From positions 1-64,000 of the forward strand of contig JAISHF010000004.1 in the NCBI GenBank assembly GCA_031262695.1: a stretch of DNA of 64,000 nucleotides, written 5' to 3'. The position numbers were made by a program, and so were the translations under genes. Positions within the stretch are counted from its first letter, which is position 1, and each line of letters starts with the position of its first letter. The DNA comes from Candidatus Nomurabacteria bacterium. GTDB taxonomy: Bacteria; Patescibacteriota; Saccharimonadia; Saccharimonadales; Saccharimonadaceae. Shown here one piece after another: positions 46,632-55,346 of this stretch. Below the pieces are notes generated by a model, which was given only the letters and a program-made list of their open reading frames with translations, had not been told where the DNA came from and made no database searches.

Positions 46632-46696
46632 CGGATTTAGATAAGTATAAACAAAGAAAATCAGCCAAAACTAAATGTTGGCTGATTTTCGCAATT

Positions 46697-47077
46697 TTAT
46701 GCGTTATAAAGTTCGTAGCGAAGCTGTTTTGAGTGCTTGTTGAATTTTATGGCGTCTGCGGTCGTAGCGACCGTAGCACTACCACAGGCGAGGAGCCAAA
46801 CCAGCGTTGCAATTATTGCAACAGGAAGTTTTGGCGTGCCGAGGAAGAGTATGACGGGGACAGCAACGGTTGCAAGTGCCGAGGCGATAGCCGCGGTTTT
46901 TGACCGATTATACTGGTCGTCAATGACCGAAATCTCTAACAGCCTATCGGCATCCTCAGGGGACATCGTGCAAAGCGCCTCTTGTTCGGCGGGTGGCAAT
47001 GCATAAAATTCCTCTAATTTTGCTTCAATTCTTTTTAACATCCAATCATTTTTTAGCGGGTTTAATGTCTTTTTCAT
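46697..47077 (-). CDS. Two-helix membrane protein of unknown function
   Basis: 126 residues from ATG 47077, which follows AAGGAGG. A polar, acidic N-terminal half (LEEFYALPPAEQEALCTMSP) is followed by two membrane helices (about 62-82 and 85-107) and a short basic tail. Family not recognised. A single-gene unit with promoter TTGACT, 17 bases, TATACT and a short leader hairpin (GACACG/CGTGTC), in the same class as 8586 and 9743. Confidence 0.75.
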   Translation of the reverse strand: MKKTLNPLKNDWMLKRIEAKLEEFYALPPAEQEALCTMSPEDADRLLEISVIDDQYNRSKTAAIASALATVAVPVILFLGTPKLPVAIIATLVWLLACGSATVATTADAIKFNKHSKQLRYELYNA

Positions 47078-47132
47078 CAAAAGACCTCCTTAGAGATTGG
47101 AATGCGACACGGTTTTCAGCGTGTCTTATTAC

Positions 47133-47161
47133 AGTATATCACACTTATGCATAAAAGTCAA
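47133..47161 (-). promoter_or_regulatory. Promoter of the 46697 gene
   Basis: Minus-strand TTGACT (47161-47156), 17 bases with ATGCATAAGTGTGA, TATACT (47138-47133). Confidence 0.7.
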
Positions 47162-47169
47162 GAGCCATT

Positions 47170-47250
47170 CAATTTTTCTTTTAAGAAAAGAAAAATTGCT
47201 TAAAGAAAATAGTTAAGAAAAATCGGCAAGAATAAATATTGCCGATTTTT
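47170..47250 (+). repeat. Two-hairpin intergenic repeat, copy 5
   Basis: CAATTTTTCTTTT/AAAAGAAAAATTG, then AAATAGTTAAG, then AAAATCGGCAA/TTGCCGATTTTT. Hairpin 2 is nearly identical to copy 4. Confidence 0.8.
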
Positions 47251-47255
47251 GATTT

Positions 47256-48245
47256 TTATAGGGAAAGAATAACGAGATTTTCAATGTGCAAAGTGTGAGG
47301 GAAGAAGTCAAACGCCTTAACAAAATCTATCTTGTAGCCGCCGTTTAGCAGCATTTTTACATCTCGCGCTTGCGTTTCGGGGTTGCAGGACAGATAGATT
47401 ACTCGTGGCGTTTGTTGTTGCAATAATTCCGCCACTACGCTTTCGTGCAGCCCAGCCCGTGGTGGGTCTACGATTACTGTGTCTTTGCCTGCAATATGCC
47501 CTAATGCTTCTTCACTTTTTGCTAAAATCACTTCGGCATTTGTGTCTTTTGCATTTACTTTTGCCTCTTTTATGGCGCTGGCGTTGCTCTCTACTAGTGT
47601 TAAATTGCGGTCGCGGGCAACCGACAGCCCAATTGTGCCGACGCCAGCGTATAAATCTAGCACAGTTTCGCCCTGCACCCATCTGGCGATTTCTAACAAT
47701 GCCATTTCGTAGACCGGCAAGTTTATCTGAAAAAATCCGTTTGGTGAATAACTGTATTTTTGCCCCAAAATTTCGTCTGTCAGGTTCGGAAAAATCGGGT
47801 GTGGCTGGCCGTTTTCAAACAGGCCGCCTGCAACTTCGCCCTCTTGGTTGCATCTTAACATCAAACTTTGGTATTTTCGTGCCTGCTCACCCCGAGCGTT
47901 TAGGTTGTCAATAATTTCAAATGCCCGTGCTAAAATCTCGGGTCGCTCTAATGATGAACTTTTAATCGGCAACTTTTTATATGACCGCCGTTTATGCACC
48001 GCTAATTTTATTTTGTTCTCTGCGTTATCCCAATAGAGTGCATATTCCATTTTGTTGCGATAAAAATAATCCTTGCCATCTGTCGCAATTTCAAACTCGG
48101 GTAGCCACACCTCCGCCAGCAAAAATGTATCCCGCACTGCCTCTTTTTTGAGTTGCAACTCGTCCGCCAAACTATAAATCTGCCACGGACTGGTTGCCTC
48201 ATATTGCGCATCACGCGGGGTAGCAGGTTTACTCGGGCCGTCCAT
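47256..48245 (-). CDS. RNA 5-methyluridine methyltransferase (TrmA/RlmD family)
   Basis: 329 residues from ATG 48245. The TRAM-free layout has NGFFQINLPVYEMAL, the SAM motif VLDLYAGVGTIGLSVA, TVIVDPPRAGLHESVV, the catalytic Cys in VIYLSCNPETQARD and the general-base Glu in PHTLHIENLVIL. It methylates a uridine in tRNA or 23S rRNA; which one cannot be told. ATG is one base after the glyS stop, so the genes are coupled. The N-terminal Cys4 iron-sulfur motif is absent. Confidence 0.88.
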   Translation of the reverse strand: MDGPSKPATPRDAQYEATSPWQIYSLADELQLKKEAVRDTFLLAEVWLPEFEIATDGKDYFYRNKMEYALYWDNAENKIKLAVHKRRSYKKLPIKSSSLERPEILARAFEIIDNLNARGEQARKYQSLMLRCNQEGEVAGGLFENGQPHPIFPNLTDEILGQKYSYSPNGFFQINLPVYEMALLEIARWVQGETVLDLYAGVGTIGLSVARDRNLTLVESNASAIKEAKVNAKDTNAEVILAKSEEALGHIAGKDTVIVDPPRAGLHESVVAELLQQQTPRVIYLSCNPETQARDVKMLLNGGYKIDFVKAFDFFPHTLHIENLVILSL

Positions 48246-48246
48246 A

Positions 48247-49626
48247 CTATAGCTCGCTAATCGCAACGCGAATTTGCGATGCATCATCACGATTGCGCAC
48301 CGTTACAGTGCCGTCTTCTAGGGTATCAAAGTCAATTACGATGCATTTTGGCGTGCCGATTTCGTCCTGCTTGGCATAGCGTTTGCCGATATTGCCGTTG
48401 TCGTCCCACGCGACATTGCCGTATTTCTTTTTTAGCCCTGCAAATACCTCGCGTGCCTTTGCTACGAGTTCGGGTTTGTTCTTCAAAAGTGGCGACACGC
48501 AAAAGCGGTATGGTGCTAGAAACTCAGGGAGTTTTAGTACCACCCTGCCCGCTTTTGCTGCACCGCCAGCCGGTGCGTTGCTTGAACCAGCCGTGCTATT
48601 GTCGCCACCTACCTCAATTTCGCGCATATATGCGCTACACATCACCGCCATCATCAGCCGCTCTACGCCAATTGACGGTTCTATTACGTGCGGCACCAGT
48701 TTTTTATTCGTGCCTTTAATCGTGTATTCCATATTTTTGCCACTGACTCGCTGGATATTTTGCAAGTCAAAATCGGTGCGGTAGGCGATGCCCATTAGTT
48801 CCTTTCGGCCGATTGGGTAGTCAAATTCAATGTCTACTGTTCGCTTAGAGTAATGCGCGCGGTCCTCGGCGGGGACTTCTAGGTCGTGGATTTTTGTGGC
48901 ATCCAGTCCCAATCCTAATAGCCACTTGTGATAAGCCGCTAGCCACTCCTCAAATAGTCGTTCCCAATCATTGGGGTCGCAAAAATATTCAATTTCCATT
49001 TGGTTAAACTCGCGGCTACGAAAAACAAAATCGCGGGGGCTGATTTCGTTGCGGAACGCCTTGCCAATCTGAGCCAAACCAAACGGTAAATCAGGGTAGA
49101 GCGTGTCTACGACATTTTTGTAATTGGTAAAAATCCCTTGTGCCGTCTCGGGCCGCAGATATGCCACTGAGGTATCGTCTACTACTGGCCCAACGTGGGT
49201 GCTAAACATCATATTGAACATTCGCGCTTCGCCCAGCGCGTTGCCGTCGGGGCTTTTGAGGCCCTCTCTTTTCATTATATCACACATTGCGTCAAAAGTC
49301 AAGCCTTGCACACTAAAACCTGCTTCTTCTAAGAGGTGGTCTAGCCGATAACGCTTACGATTAACTAAATCTTCTACCAATGGATCGGCAAAAGTTGCCA
49401 CGTGGCCGCTTGCCTCCCAGACCTTTGGGTTCATAATAATTGCTGCGTCTACCCCATACATATCGGTGCGACTCTCAACAAAAGTTTGCCAAAAGCTATT
49501 TTCAATATTCCGTTTGAGCATTACGCCAAGCGGCCCAAAGTCCCAAGTGCCTGCTAAGCCCCCGTAGACTTCGCTCCCTGGGAAAATAAAGCCCCGTCGC
49601 TTGCATAAACTTACGATTTCATCCAT
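48247..49626 (-). CDS. glyS: Glycine-tRNA ligase (alpha2 class II type)
   Basis: 459 residues. GFIFPGSEVYGGLAGTWDFG is the start of the homodimeric GlyRS family. Class II motif 2 is GKAFRNEISPRDFVFRSREF and motif 3 is IEPSIGVERLMMAV. The C-terminal anticodon domain has LAPYRFCVSPL and DEIGTPKCIVIDF. A Gly/Ser/Asn/Ala-rich insertion lies near residue 345. The ATG is seven bases after TATAAT (leaderless). The m5U methyltransferase gene follows one base after the stop. Confidence 0.96.
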   Translation of the reverse strand: MDEIVSLCKRRGFIFPGSEVYGGLAGTWDFGPLGVMLKRNIENSFWQTFVESRTDMYGVDAAIIMNPKVWEASGHVATFADPLVEDLVNRKRYRLDHLLEEAGFSVQGLTFDAMCDIMKREGLKSPDGNALGEARMFNMMFSTHVGPVVDDTSVAYLRPETAQGIFTNYKNVVDTLYPDLPFGLAQIGKAFRNEISPRDFVFRSREFNQMEIEYFCDPNDWERLFEEWLAAYHKWLLGLGLDATKIHDLEVPAEDRAHYSKRTVDIEFDYPIGRKELMGIAYRTDFDLQNIQRVSGKNMEYTIKGTNKKLVPHVIEPSIGVERLMMAVMCSAYMREIEVGGDNSTAGSSNAPAGGAAKAGRVVLKLPEFLAPYRFCVSPLLKNKPELVAKAREVFAGLKKKYGNVAWDDNGNIGKRYAKQDEIGTPKCIVIDFDTLEDGTVTVRNRDDASQIRVAISEL

Positions 49627-49649
49627 AGATATATTATATCATACTCCTT

Positions 49650-49715
49650 CGGTTTTCTTTTAGAAAAGAAAACTGTCTAAGAAAGTCAATTCAGAGTGAA
49701 TCTGGCCTGATTTTC
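49650..49715 (+). repeat. Two-hairpin intergenic repeat, copy 6
   Basis: CGGTTTTCTTTT/AAAAGAAAACTG, then TCTAAGAAAGTCAATTC, then CCAGA-like hairpin CAGA-GTGAA-TCTG with flanking partial pairing and a TTTTC end. Confidence 0.7.
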
Positions 49716-49753
49716 AGTATTGACAGGTGGTGAAAATAGCATATAATATAGAT

Positions 49754-51175
49754 GTGAAACTAACACAAAAAATGCAATTTAGCAAAATATCGCGACAGTG
49801 GCGAGCGGCGTTTGCGGTGGTTTTGTTTGTGGTAGCAGGGGTGGCTGGGGCGGTTTTGATTGCTGGTGAAAAAAGTAGGGCGTTGACGGCAGACACGATT
49901 ACGGGGGCGGATTTTAAGGCGGGGAATATTATTGCGGACGAGGTGTTTTTTGACAATACGGCGATGACGGCGGCGGAGATTCAGGTGTTTTTGGACGCAA
50001 AAAATCCCGATTGTGATGCAATGGGCTTGAAAAAGAGCGGCACTTGGAGTGCGGAAAAGGGGCGGTATCTGACGCGGGCGGAGGCGACGCTGGCAAAAGG
50101 GCATACTTTGCCGATGACTTGCTTGAAAGATTTTGAGGGTGAAGCGCCAGAGCGACCGGTGGATGCGTATTGCAAGGGCTACACGGCGGCGACGCAGACG
50201 GCGGCGGAGATGATAAAAGGGGTGGCGGATAGTTGTGGGGTGAACCCGCAGGTGTTGATTGTGTTACTGCAAAAGGAGCAGGGTTTGGTGACGGACGAGT
50301 GGCCGTGGCCGGGCCAGTATCGCAAGGCGACGGGGTTTGCCTGCCCTGATGATGCGCCGTGTGATGATGCGTTTGGCGGGTTTTTTATGCAAGTTTGGAT
50401 GGCGGCACGGCAATTTAGGGTCTATCAAAAGTCGCCGACTTTTCAGAAAAATGGCTGGTATAAGGTGGGGGCGGTGAATAATATTCAGTATAATCCGACA
50501 AAATCTTGTGGCACGCAGGCGGTGTTGATAGAAAATCAGGCGACGATGGGGCTATATTATTATACGCCGTACGTGCCGAATGCGGCGGCGCTCGCGAATT
50601 TGAGCGGCACGGGCGACGCTTGCTCGGCGTATGGGAATCGTAATTTTTGGCGATTGTTTTGGCAGTGGTTTGGCGATCCGCATGGTGGGAGCGGTGGGGT
50701 GAGCGAGGTGCCGAGTGAGCCGAGTGCGCCGACGGGTGAGGTGAAAATTGAGTTGTCGGGTGTATCGTTGTTTGCGTTGGATGAGGTGGCAGCGCAGTTG
50801 TCGCAAGTTGGGGCGGGCTTGACGCTGGCGGAAGTATTAGAAGATGTGGAATTAAGCGGAAATGTGTCGGCAAAAATGACCAAAGAGGGTGTGGAGTTGG
50901 AAAAAGTGGCGACGGGGGCGGTGATTGGGTTTTATGCGGGCGGACAGGAAGTTGCGAGCTGGACGGTTTCGGTGATGGGCGATACGACGGGGGATGGGGC
51001 GGTAGAAATTGACGATTTAGTGGCGATACGAAAACATTTGGCAGGGGTGAAAGGTGCGGTGCTGGTGGGTGAGTATCTGACGGCGGCGGATGTAATTCCA
51101 GAGGATAACGAGCCAGATATTGCGGATTTGGTGCGGGTGCGGCAATTTTTGGCAGGGATAAGGGGGTTAAGATGA
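49754..51175 (+). CDS. Secreted lysozyme-like protein with C-terminal dockerin
   Basis: 473 residues. A signal segment (about 15-38) is followed by a domain with GVNPQVLIVLLQKEQGLVTD, FGGFFMQVWMAARQFRVYQK, NQATMGLYYYTPYVPNAAAL and YGNRNFWRLFWQWFGDP, a lysozyme/transglycosylase-like pattern seen in secreted actinobacterial and Saccharibacteria proteins. A beta linker leads to a dockerin type I pair of calcium loops (GDTTGDGAVEIDDLVAIRKH and AADVIPEDNEPDIADLVRVR). The start is GTG 49754, seven bases after TATAAT. The next gene encodes a cohesin-like partner. Confidence 0.82.
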   Translation: MKLTQKMQFSKISRQWRAAFAVVLFVVAGVAGAVLIAGEKSRALTADTITGADFKAGNIIADEVFFDNTAMTAAEIQVFLDAKNPDCDAMGLKKSGTWSAEKGRYLTRAEATLAKGHTLPMTCLKDFEGEAPERPVDAYCKGYTAATQTAAEMIKGVADSCGVNPQVLIVLLQKEQGLVTDEWPWPGQYRKATGFACPDDAPCDDAFGGFFMQVWMAARQFRVYQKSPTFQKNGWYKVGAVNNIQYNPTKSCGTQAVLIENQATMGLYYYTPYVPNAAALANLSGTGDACSAYGNRNFWRLFWQWFGDPHGGSGGVSEVPSEPSAPTGEVKIELSGVSLFALDEVAAQLSQVGAGLTLAEVLEDVELSGNVSAKMTKEGVELEKVATGAVIGFYAGGQEVASWTVSVMGDTTGDGAVEIDDLVAIRKHLAGVKGAVLVGEYLTAADVIPEDNEPDIADLVRVRQFLAGIRGLR

Positions 51176-51212
51176 GCGGCTGTGTGATAGAATTAAAGAA
51201 AGGAGCGAGGTA

Positions 51213-51932
51213 ATGTTTGGATTGTATTTTACGGGCGGCGGGGCGAATGCGCCGTTTTATGGGAGTTTTACGACGAATGTGGTGGTGACTTGCGAGCAAG
51301 GGAGTTTTTATGGTTTTACGGCGGATTTGGCGTATGATAATAGTTTGAACGTGACGATTTCGGGGCTGAATGGGGCGACTTTGACGCAGGGGTCGCGGCT
51401 AGTGGTAGATACGGCGGGTGTAAAATCGGGGACGAGCGTATTGCGGTTAAGCGTGAGCAATAAAACTTTGGCGAGTGGGCAGACGGCAAAAATTAGTTTA
51501 ACGAATGTGAAAGGTACTTGTGAGGGCGGAACGAGCGTGGCGAGTGCGGTAAAGACGGTAAAATATGTTAAGCCAACACCAGTAGAAACAAAGCCAGCGG
51601 AGCCAGATGTGGTGGCGCCTGACCCTGAAGTCGGGAGTTTGACGGCAGATGAGTTGATGAATATCAGCCTTGATACTAGTTTGAAGGCGGAGCGACGGGA
51701 GGCGGCAAAGGCGGAACTCTTGCGGCGACTGAGTGAGGCAGAAGAGCGGCTGAAGGTGTTAGAAAGTGAAAATGCGGAATTGTCGCAGAGCGTGGAGCCG
51801 CTCGGTGAGAGTGTGGAAAAGTCGGATATAGCACAAATTGCCGATAATAAATGGGTGTTTTTAGGTGTGGGCGCGGCGATGGCGTCGCTTGTGGCTGTTG
51901 GGATTGCGATTATTAAGAGTTTAGCGCACTAG
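51213..51932 (+). CDS. Membrane-anchored cohesin-like protein
   Basis: 239 residues. The N-terminal beta domain (about 15-115) has FYGFTADLAYDNSLNVTISG, LTQGSRLVVDTAG, SVLRLSVSNKTLASGQTAKI and SLTNVKGTC, a cohesin-like pattern. A coiled coil (about 145-205) and one membrane helix near the C-terminus (about 215-235) follow. No signal peptide is visible at the N-terminus. Adjacent to a dockerin protein, it could hold that enzyme on the cell surface. ATG follows AAAGGAG, 37 bases after the upstream stop. Confidence 0.7.
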   Translation: MFGLYFTGGGANAPFYGSFTTNVVVTCEQGSFYGFTADLAYDNSLNVTISGLNGATLTQGSRLVVDTAGVKSGTSVLRLSVSNKTLASGQTAKISLTNVKGTCEGGTSVASAVKTVKYVKPTPVETKPAEPDVVAPDPEVGSLTADELMNISLDTSLKAERREAAKAELLRRLSEAEERLKVLESENAELSQSVEPLGESVEKSDIAQIADNKWVFLGVGAAMASLVAVGIAIIKSLAH

Positions 51933-52030
51933 TTTTTCGGTTTTTAGAAAAGTTATGCTACAGAATCCGAAAACTTGTTGAAAATAGGTGATTTTTTCAT
52001 AAAGTTTTCTACCTCAATCCCCTCTTGGGG

Positions 52031-52320
52031 TCAGAATAAACATAACCGTTGATGCTTATGCTTGCAAACATCCGCTCCTTTTGCTATTTTATGTGCGTGG
52101 GGGTATCGTGTTCGTAGGGCTAGGTTGAGGTGGCTCTAGGAACGGTAGGCGCAAGCTATCAGGAGCCGAGAAAGGAGAAAGGTGAGTATATCGTTTAGGA
52201 TTTTATTCCTGCGAGTTACCATTTCGCTCGTTTCAGGGCGAAAACGGTAAAAGTTTAACTGCTATTGCTAGCAGTTAAACGCCCCAATGAGATGTGCTGC
52301 TTGCGCAAGCATGTCTCTAT
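52031..52320 (-). ncRNA. Minus-strand structured RNA, family A copy 2
   Basis: Promoter TTGCTT (52355-52350), 17 bases, TATAAT (52332-52327) on the minus strand. Hairpins GCTTGCGCAAGC near the 5' end and GTTTAACTGCTA../..AGCAGTTAAAC follow, then CCTTTCTCCTTTCTCGGCTC, and a 3' hairpin AAGCATAA/TTATGTTT. Same order and spacing as copy 1 at 5634. Blocks GCAAGCATAAG, CTTTCTCGGCT and GACCCCAAGAGG are shared. Confidence 0.65.
52182..52250 (+). CDS. Possible small hydrophobic-basic peptide (copy 2)
   Basis: 22 residues from GTG 52182 after AAAGGAG, with core ILFLRVTISLVSGRKR, matching the place and style of the ORF at 5785. Same caution about expression. Confidence 0.3.
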   Translation: MSISFRILFLRVTISLVSGRKR

Positions 52321-52442
52321 GAGATTATTATATCAAAACCGTTTTACAAAAGCAAGCCAATTTTCCACCTATTTCAGCCCAATTTTGCACATTTTTGCAC
52401 ACTTTTTTACCCCTATAAATCCCACAAAATATGCCAAAGCTA

Positions 52443-52578
52443 TTGACTTTTAAGCATAAGTGTGATATAATGGAGTTGTTATGGAGGTAATAACCGCCAT
52501 ACGCACCAACAACAGTTAGTTAGCTTCCCCAGTTTGGGACAATTTTTGTTGTCTTAAAAGGGCAGAAAGTGTGATTCT
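52443..52578 (+). promoter_or_regulatory. Promoter and structured leader of the 52579 gene
   Basis: TTGACT (52443-52448), 17 bases with AAGCATAAGTGTGA, TATAAT (52466-52471). The leader starts with GTTGTT/AACAAC enclosing ATGG.GG/CC.CCAT. A weak ribosome site (GGGCAGAAAG) precedes ATG. Confidence 0.65.
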
Positions 52579-53073
52579 ATGAAAAAGATAACCGATCTCA
52601 GTTATGAAGACAGACTTGCTCTCGCTGAACTTGACAAACTCCCTAAACTGGGTATTTTCGGCTGTATTGAGGAGCCTCCCGCGAAGCGCGATAGTAAGGC
52701 TTCTCAATCTGAAATGCACAGTAGCGAAGCCGCTAAACCCAGCAGATCGGGCGAAGCATATGCGATAAAAGACCGCTTAGCTGACATAGTTGGAGTTGCC
52801 CTTTGTTTGCTGCTGATTGCGGGGATTTGCTTTGCTGTTTATGCACTCGCGAATAGGGCATATAACAACAGCTTTCATTACGATAATAGCTCTGGTATAG
52901 ACCAGCCGCTATACGGTTTTGATGATAACGGTGACGGCGTGCCCGCTCATTATCATCAGGATTCCCCCGCATACAGTCCCGAAGTTGGCGGGCAGACAGT
53001 TATCCCCGAACCTATACTAGCACCTATTTTCGCACCCAGTGGTGACTACCCCTCTAATGGAGGCGATAACTAA
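52579..53073 (+). CDS. Single-helix membrane protein of unknown function
   Basis: 164 residues. A polar N-terminal half without signal peptide, one membrane helix (IVGVALCLLLIAGICFAVYA, near 70-92), then a Gly/Pro/Asp/Tyr-rich outer segment (FDDNGDGVPAHYHQDSPAY). Family not recognised. A single-gene unit with structured leader, promoter class TTGACT-17-TATAAT, and codon use unlike the LTA-synthase-like gene beside it. Followed by a convergent terminator. Confidence 0.75.
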   Translation: MKKITDLSYEDRLALAELDKLPKLGIFGCIEEPPAKRDSKASQSEMHSSEAAKPSRSGEAYAIKDRLADIVGVALCLLLIAGICFAVYALANRAYNNSFHYDNSSGIDQPLYGFDDNGDGVPAHYHQDSPAYSPEVGGQTVIPEPILAPIFAPSGDYPSNGGDN

Positions 53074-53109
53074 CGCTGCACCTTTCTAGGCTTTTTAGTC
53101 TAGCCAAGT

Positions 53110-53139
53110 CCCCCATAACCGCAATAGTGGTTATGGGGG
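53110..53139. terminator. Convergent terminator
   Basis: CCCCCATAACC/GGTTATGGGGG stem between two convergent genes. Confidence 0.75.
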
Positions 53140-53155
53140 TAAATTCGTGATAGAT

Positions 53156-55285
53156 TTAGTTTGGGAAGATGGTGAAGCGGTTGGCGACGAGGGCGTTGAT
53201 TTGGTTGATGTAGTCTTGGTTGACGAATTCTTCGTAGCCGGGGTTGGCTTGCCACTCGCGGGAGCTGGCATCGTATTTGGCACGGTCGCTGACCCAACTA
53301 CGGTTGTCAGGGAAGATGGCGAGGCCTTCGGTGGCGGGGTTGAGTAGGTCTTGGCCGGCAAGTTGGCTTGAATCGTAGGGTATTGCAAAGAGGTTGAGCA
53401 GAGTGGGCAGGATGTCGGCGGCGTAGCCGACTTTGTTGATTTGGGTCGGCCGCATAGTCGGCGTCCAGAGCAAAAATGGGTTGGTGAAACGTCCACGATA
53501 GCAGGCGTCTTTGCCGAAAAAGCCAGTGCTGATAGGGTCGCCGTTTTGGTTGTTGGTAAGTGGCAAGGTGGCGAGTTCGTCGCATTGAGCACTCGTCATG
53601 GCGTAAGGCGGGTGGTCGCCGACGAGGGCGATGACAGTATTGTCTAATTCGCCAGCGGCTTCGGCTTGACGGAGGAGTTCGGCGACCATTAGGTCTAGTT
53701 CCATATTGGCGGCGAGGTAGGACTTAGCGTTCTCGCTGAGGTCGGGGTAGGCGGCTTCTACGGCGTCGCGGTGTTTGCGGCTTTGGGCGTTGGCGGCGAA
53801 AGACCAGCCGTCAAACTGGGTGCCGTGGCCGGAAACGGTTAAGATATAGGTGGCTTTGGGCTGGGTATTTACAGGGACATTATCGCCAATAAACTCAAAG
53901 CCCCAGTTTTGGGCGAATTCGGAGTCGGAGGCGGGCCAAGTTTTGCAATCCATTTTTTGTTCTAGGCCGTTGTAGCAGCCTTTGTAGCGGTTGGCGAAGC
54001 CGAGGGTCGGGCGGGAGATGTTGCGGCTATAATAACTGTAAAGCCAGTCGTGGTAGGCGCGAGTTTGGTAGCCGGGCCAGAAGCCGAGGGCATATTGGAA
54101 GTTGGGCGTTTTGCCGTTTTGCCAGTTGCTCAGGCGGGTGGGGGTTGGTAAAAGCCCAGTTGTCGCCATAAATTCGCCGCCGATAGTGGAGTAAAAAGTT
54201 GGTTCGTAAAAGTTGGTGAAGTTGAAGCCTTCTTGGCGGAGGCGATATAGGGTGGGGGTGGTGTCGGGGCGGAGGGCGAGTTCGGAAAAACTTTCGCCGA
54301 CGATGAAAATGAGGTTTTTATTCTTGAACATACCGTGATAATCAACGGTTGGGTCGGTGGGGTTGACTGGTGCGGGGGCGGTGACTTCAGGGGCGGATTC
54401 GGTGAAGCCGAAAATTAGGCGTTGCAAGTCAAGGCGTTCGGCGGTAAGCAGGCCAAAAGTATCGGTGTTGGCGGAAATGTTATTGGTTTGGAAATATAAA
54501 TTATAGGGTGAGCCGATGGTGTGGGGTAAAACAAATGATAAATAGGGGAGTGCAATAGAGGCAATAGATAAAATGAATATTTTGACGGAAAGATTTTTTT
54601 GAGTTTGAGATTTGGTTTTAGATAAAATAATTATAAAAATAGTTAGCACGAGGGCAAAGAGGCCGTTTTGCCACCAGTGTTGAGCGACTTTGTCAAAAAA
54701 CATACCGATGAAATCTAGGCCGGTGTCTAGGGCGGTGCCAGTCATGGCAAAACTGACAGGGGTGCCATAGAGCATAGTGAAGGAATATTGGGCGATAAAA
54801 ATAATTGTAATTGTGCTTGCGAGAATAATGGCGAGGATTTTGCTGAGGCGGTGGGGTAGAAAGTGAAAGACGAGAGCCAAGATGGCAATGGCAGGAAGCG
54901 TCCAGAGGGCGGTGAGGGCGAGGCTGACAATGATGTGAGGCGAAGAAAAGGCGAGGAGTTTGAGGAGGATTTCTTGGGTGAGAATAAAAAGGCCGAGGAG
55001 GAGGCCGAGGTTGAGGGGGCGGTGGGTTTTGGTGGTTTGGGTTGGGAGACTGAGTAGGAGCAGTAGGAAGTTGGGTCGGTGGCGGAGGCGGCGAAGGGTT
55101 GGTTCGGCTGCGGGGGTTAATTCGGTTGTGGAGGCTGGTTCGGACGGCTGGATGGTGAGAATTAGTTCGGAGAGGGTTGGCGCGGGATTAGTGGCAGGGG
55201 TGGGGTTGGCGGCTGGGTTGATGGATTGGTTAGCGATGGGGCGGGGTGGACGCTTGCGAATTGGGCGAGTTATATCAACTAACAT
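53156..55285 (-). CDS. LTA-synthase-like sulfatase family membrane protein
   Basis: 709 residues. A Pro/Thr-rich N-terminus, about five membrane helices (near 100-265), then a large sulfatase/alkaline-phosphatase-fold domain outside: NLIFIVGESFSELAL (metal site), FYSTIGGEFMATTG (catalytic Thr region), LTVSGHGTQFDGWSF and VIALVGDHPPYAMT (metal ligands). It is likely to transfer phosphoglycerol or a similar group to an envelope polymer; substrate unknown. ATG is seven bases after TATAAT, so leaderless. Divergent from the gene at 55347. Confidence 0.88.
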   Translation of the reverse strand: MLVDITRPIRKRPPRPIANQSINPAANPTPATNPAPTLSELILTIQPSEPASTTELTPAAEPTLRRLRHRPNFLLLLLSLPTQTTKTHRPLNLGLLLGLFILTQEILLKLLAFSSPHIIVSLALTALWTLPAIAILALVFHFLPHRLSKILAIILASTITIIFIAQYSFTMLYGTPVSFAMTGTALDTGLDFIGMFFDKVAQHWWQNGLFALVLTIFIIILSKTKSQTQKNLSVKIFILSIASIALPYLSFVLPHTIGSPYNLYFQTNNISANTDTFGLLTAERLDLQRLIFGFTESAPEVTAPAPVNPTDPTVDYHGMFKNKNLIFIVGESFSELALRPDTTPTLYRLRQEGFNFTNFYEPTFYSTIGGEFMATTGLLPTPTRLSNWQNGKTPNFQYALGFWPGYQTRAYHDWLYSYYSRNISRPTLGFANRYKGCYNGLEQKMDCKTWPASDSEFAQNWGFEFIGDNVPVNTQPKATYILTVSGHGTQFDGWSFAANAQSRKHRDAVEAAYPDLSENAKSYLAANMELDLMVAELLRQAEAAGELDNTVIALVGDHPPYAMTSAQCDELATLPLTNNQNGDPISTGFFGKDACYRGRFTNPFLLWTPTMRPTQINKVGYAADILPTLLNLFAIPYDSSQLAGQDLLNPATEGLAIFPDNRSWVSDRAKYDASSREWQANPGYEEFVNQDYINQINALVANRFTIFPN

Positions 55286-55346
55286 ATATAATATTATAGC
55301 ACGAGTGTGGCTTGGTGATAGAAAATGCTTGTGATATAATCAAAGT

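Noticed and set aside
54960-55334. Plus-strand open frame over the sulfatase gene start
   Set aside because: Arg/Gly-rich shadow of a Pro/Thr-rich region; the minus-strand gene has clear domains and a promoter.
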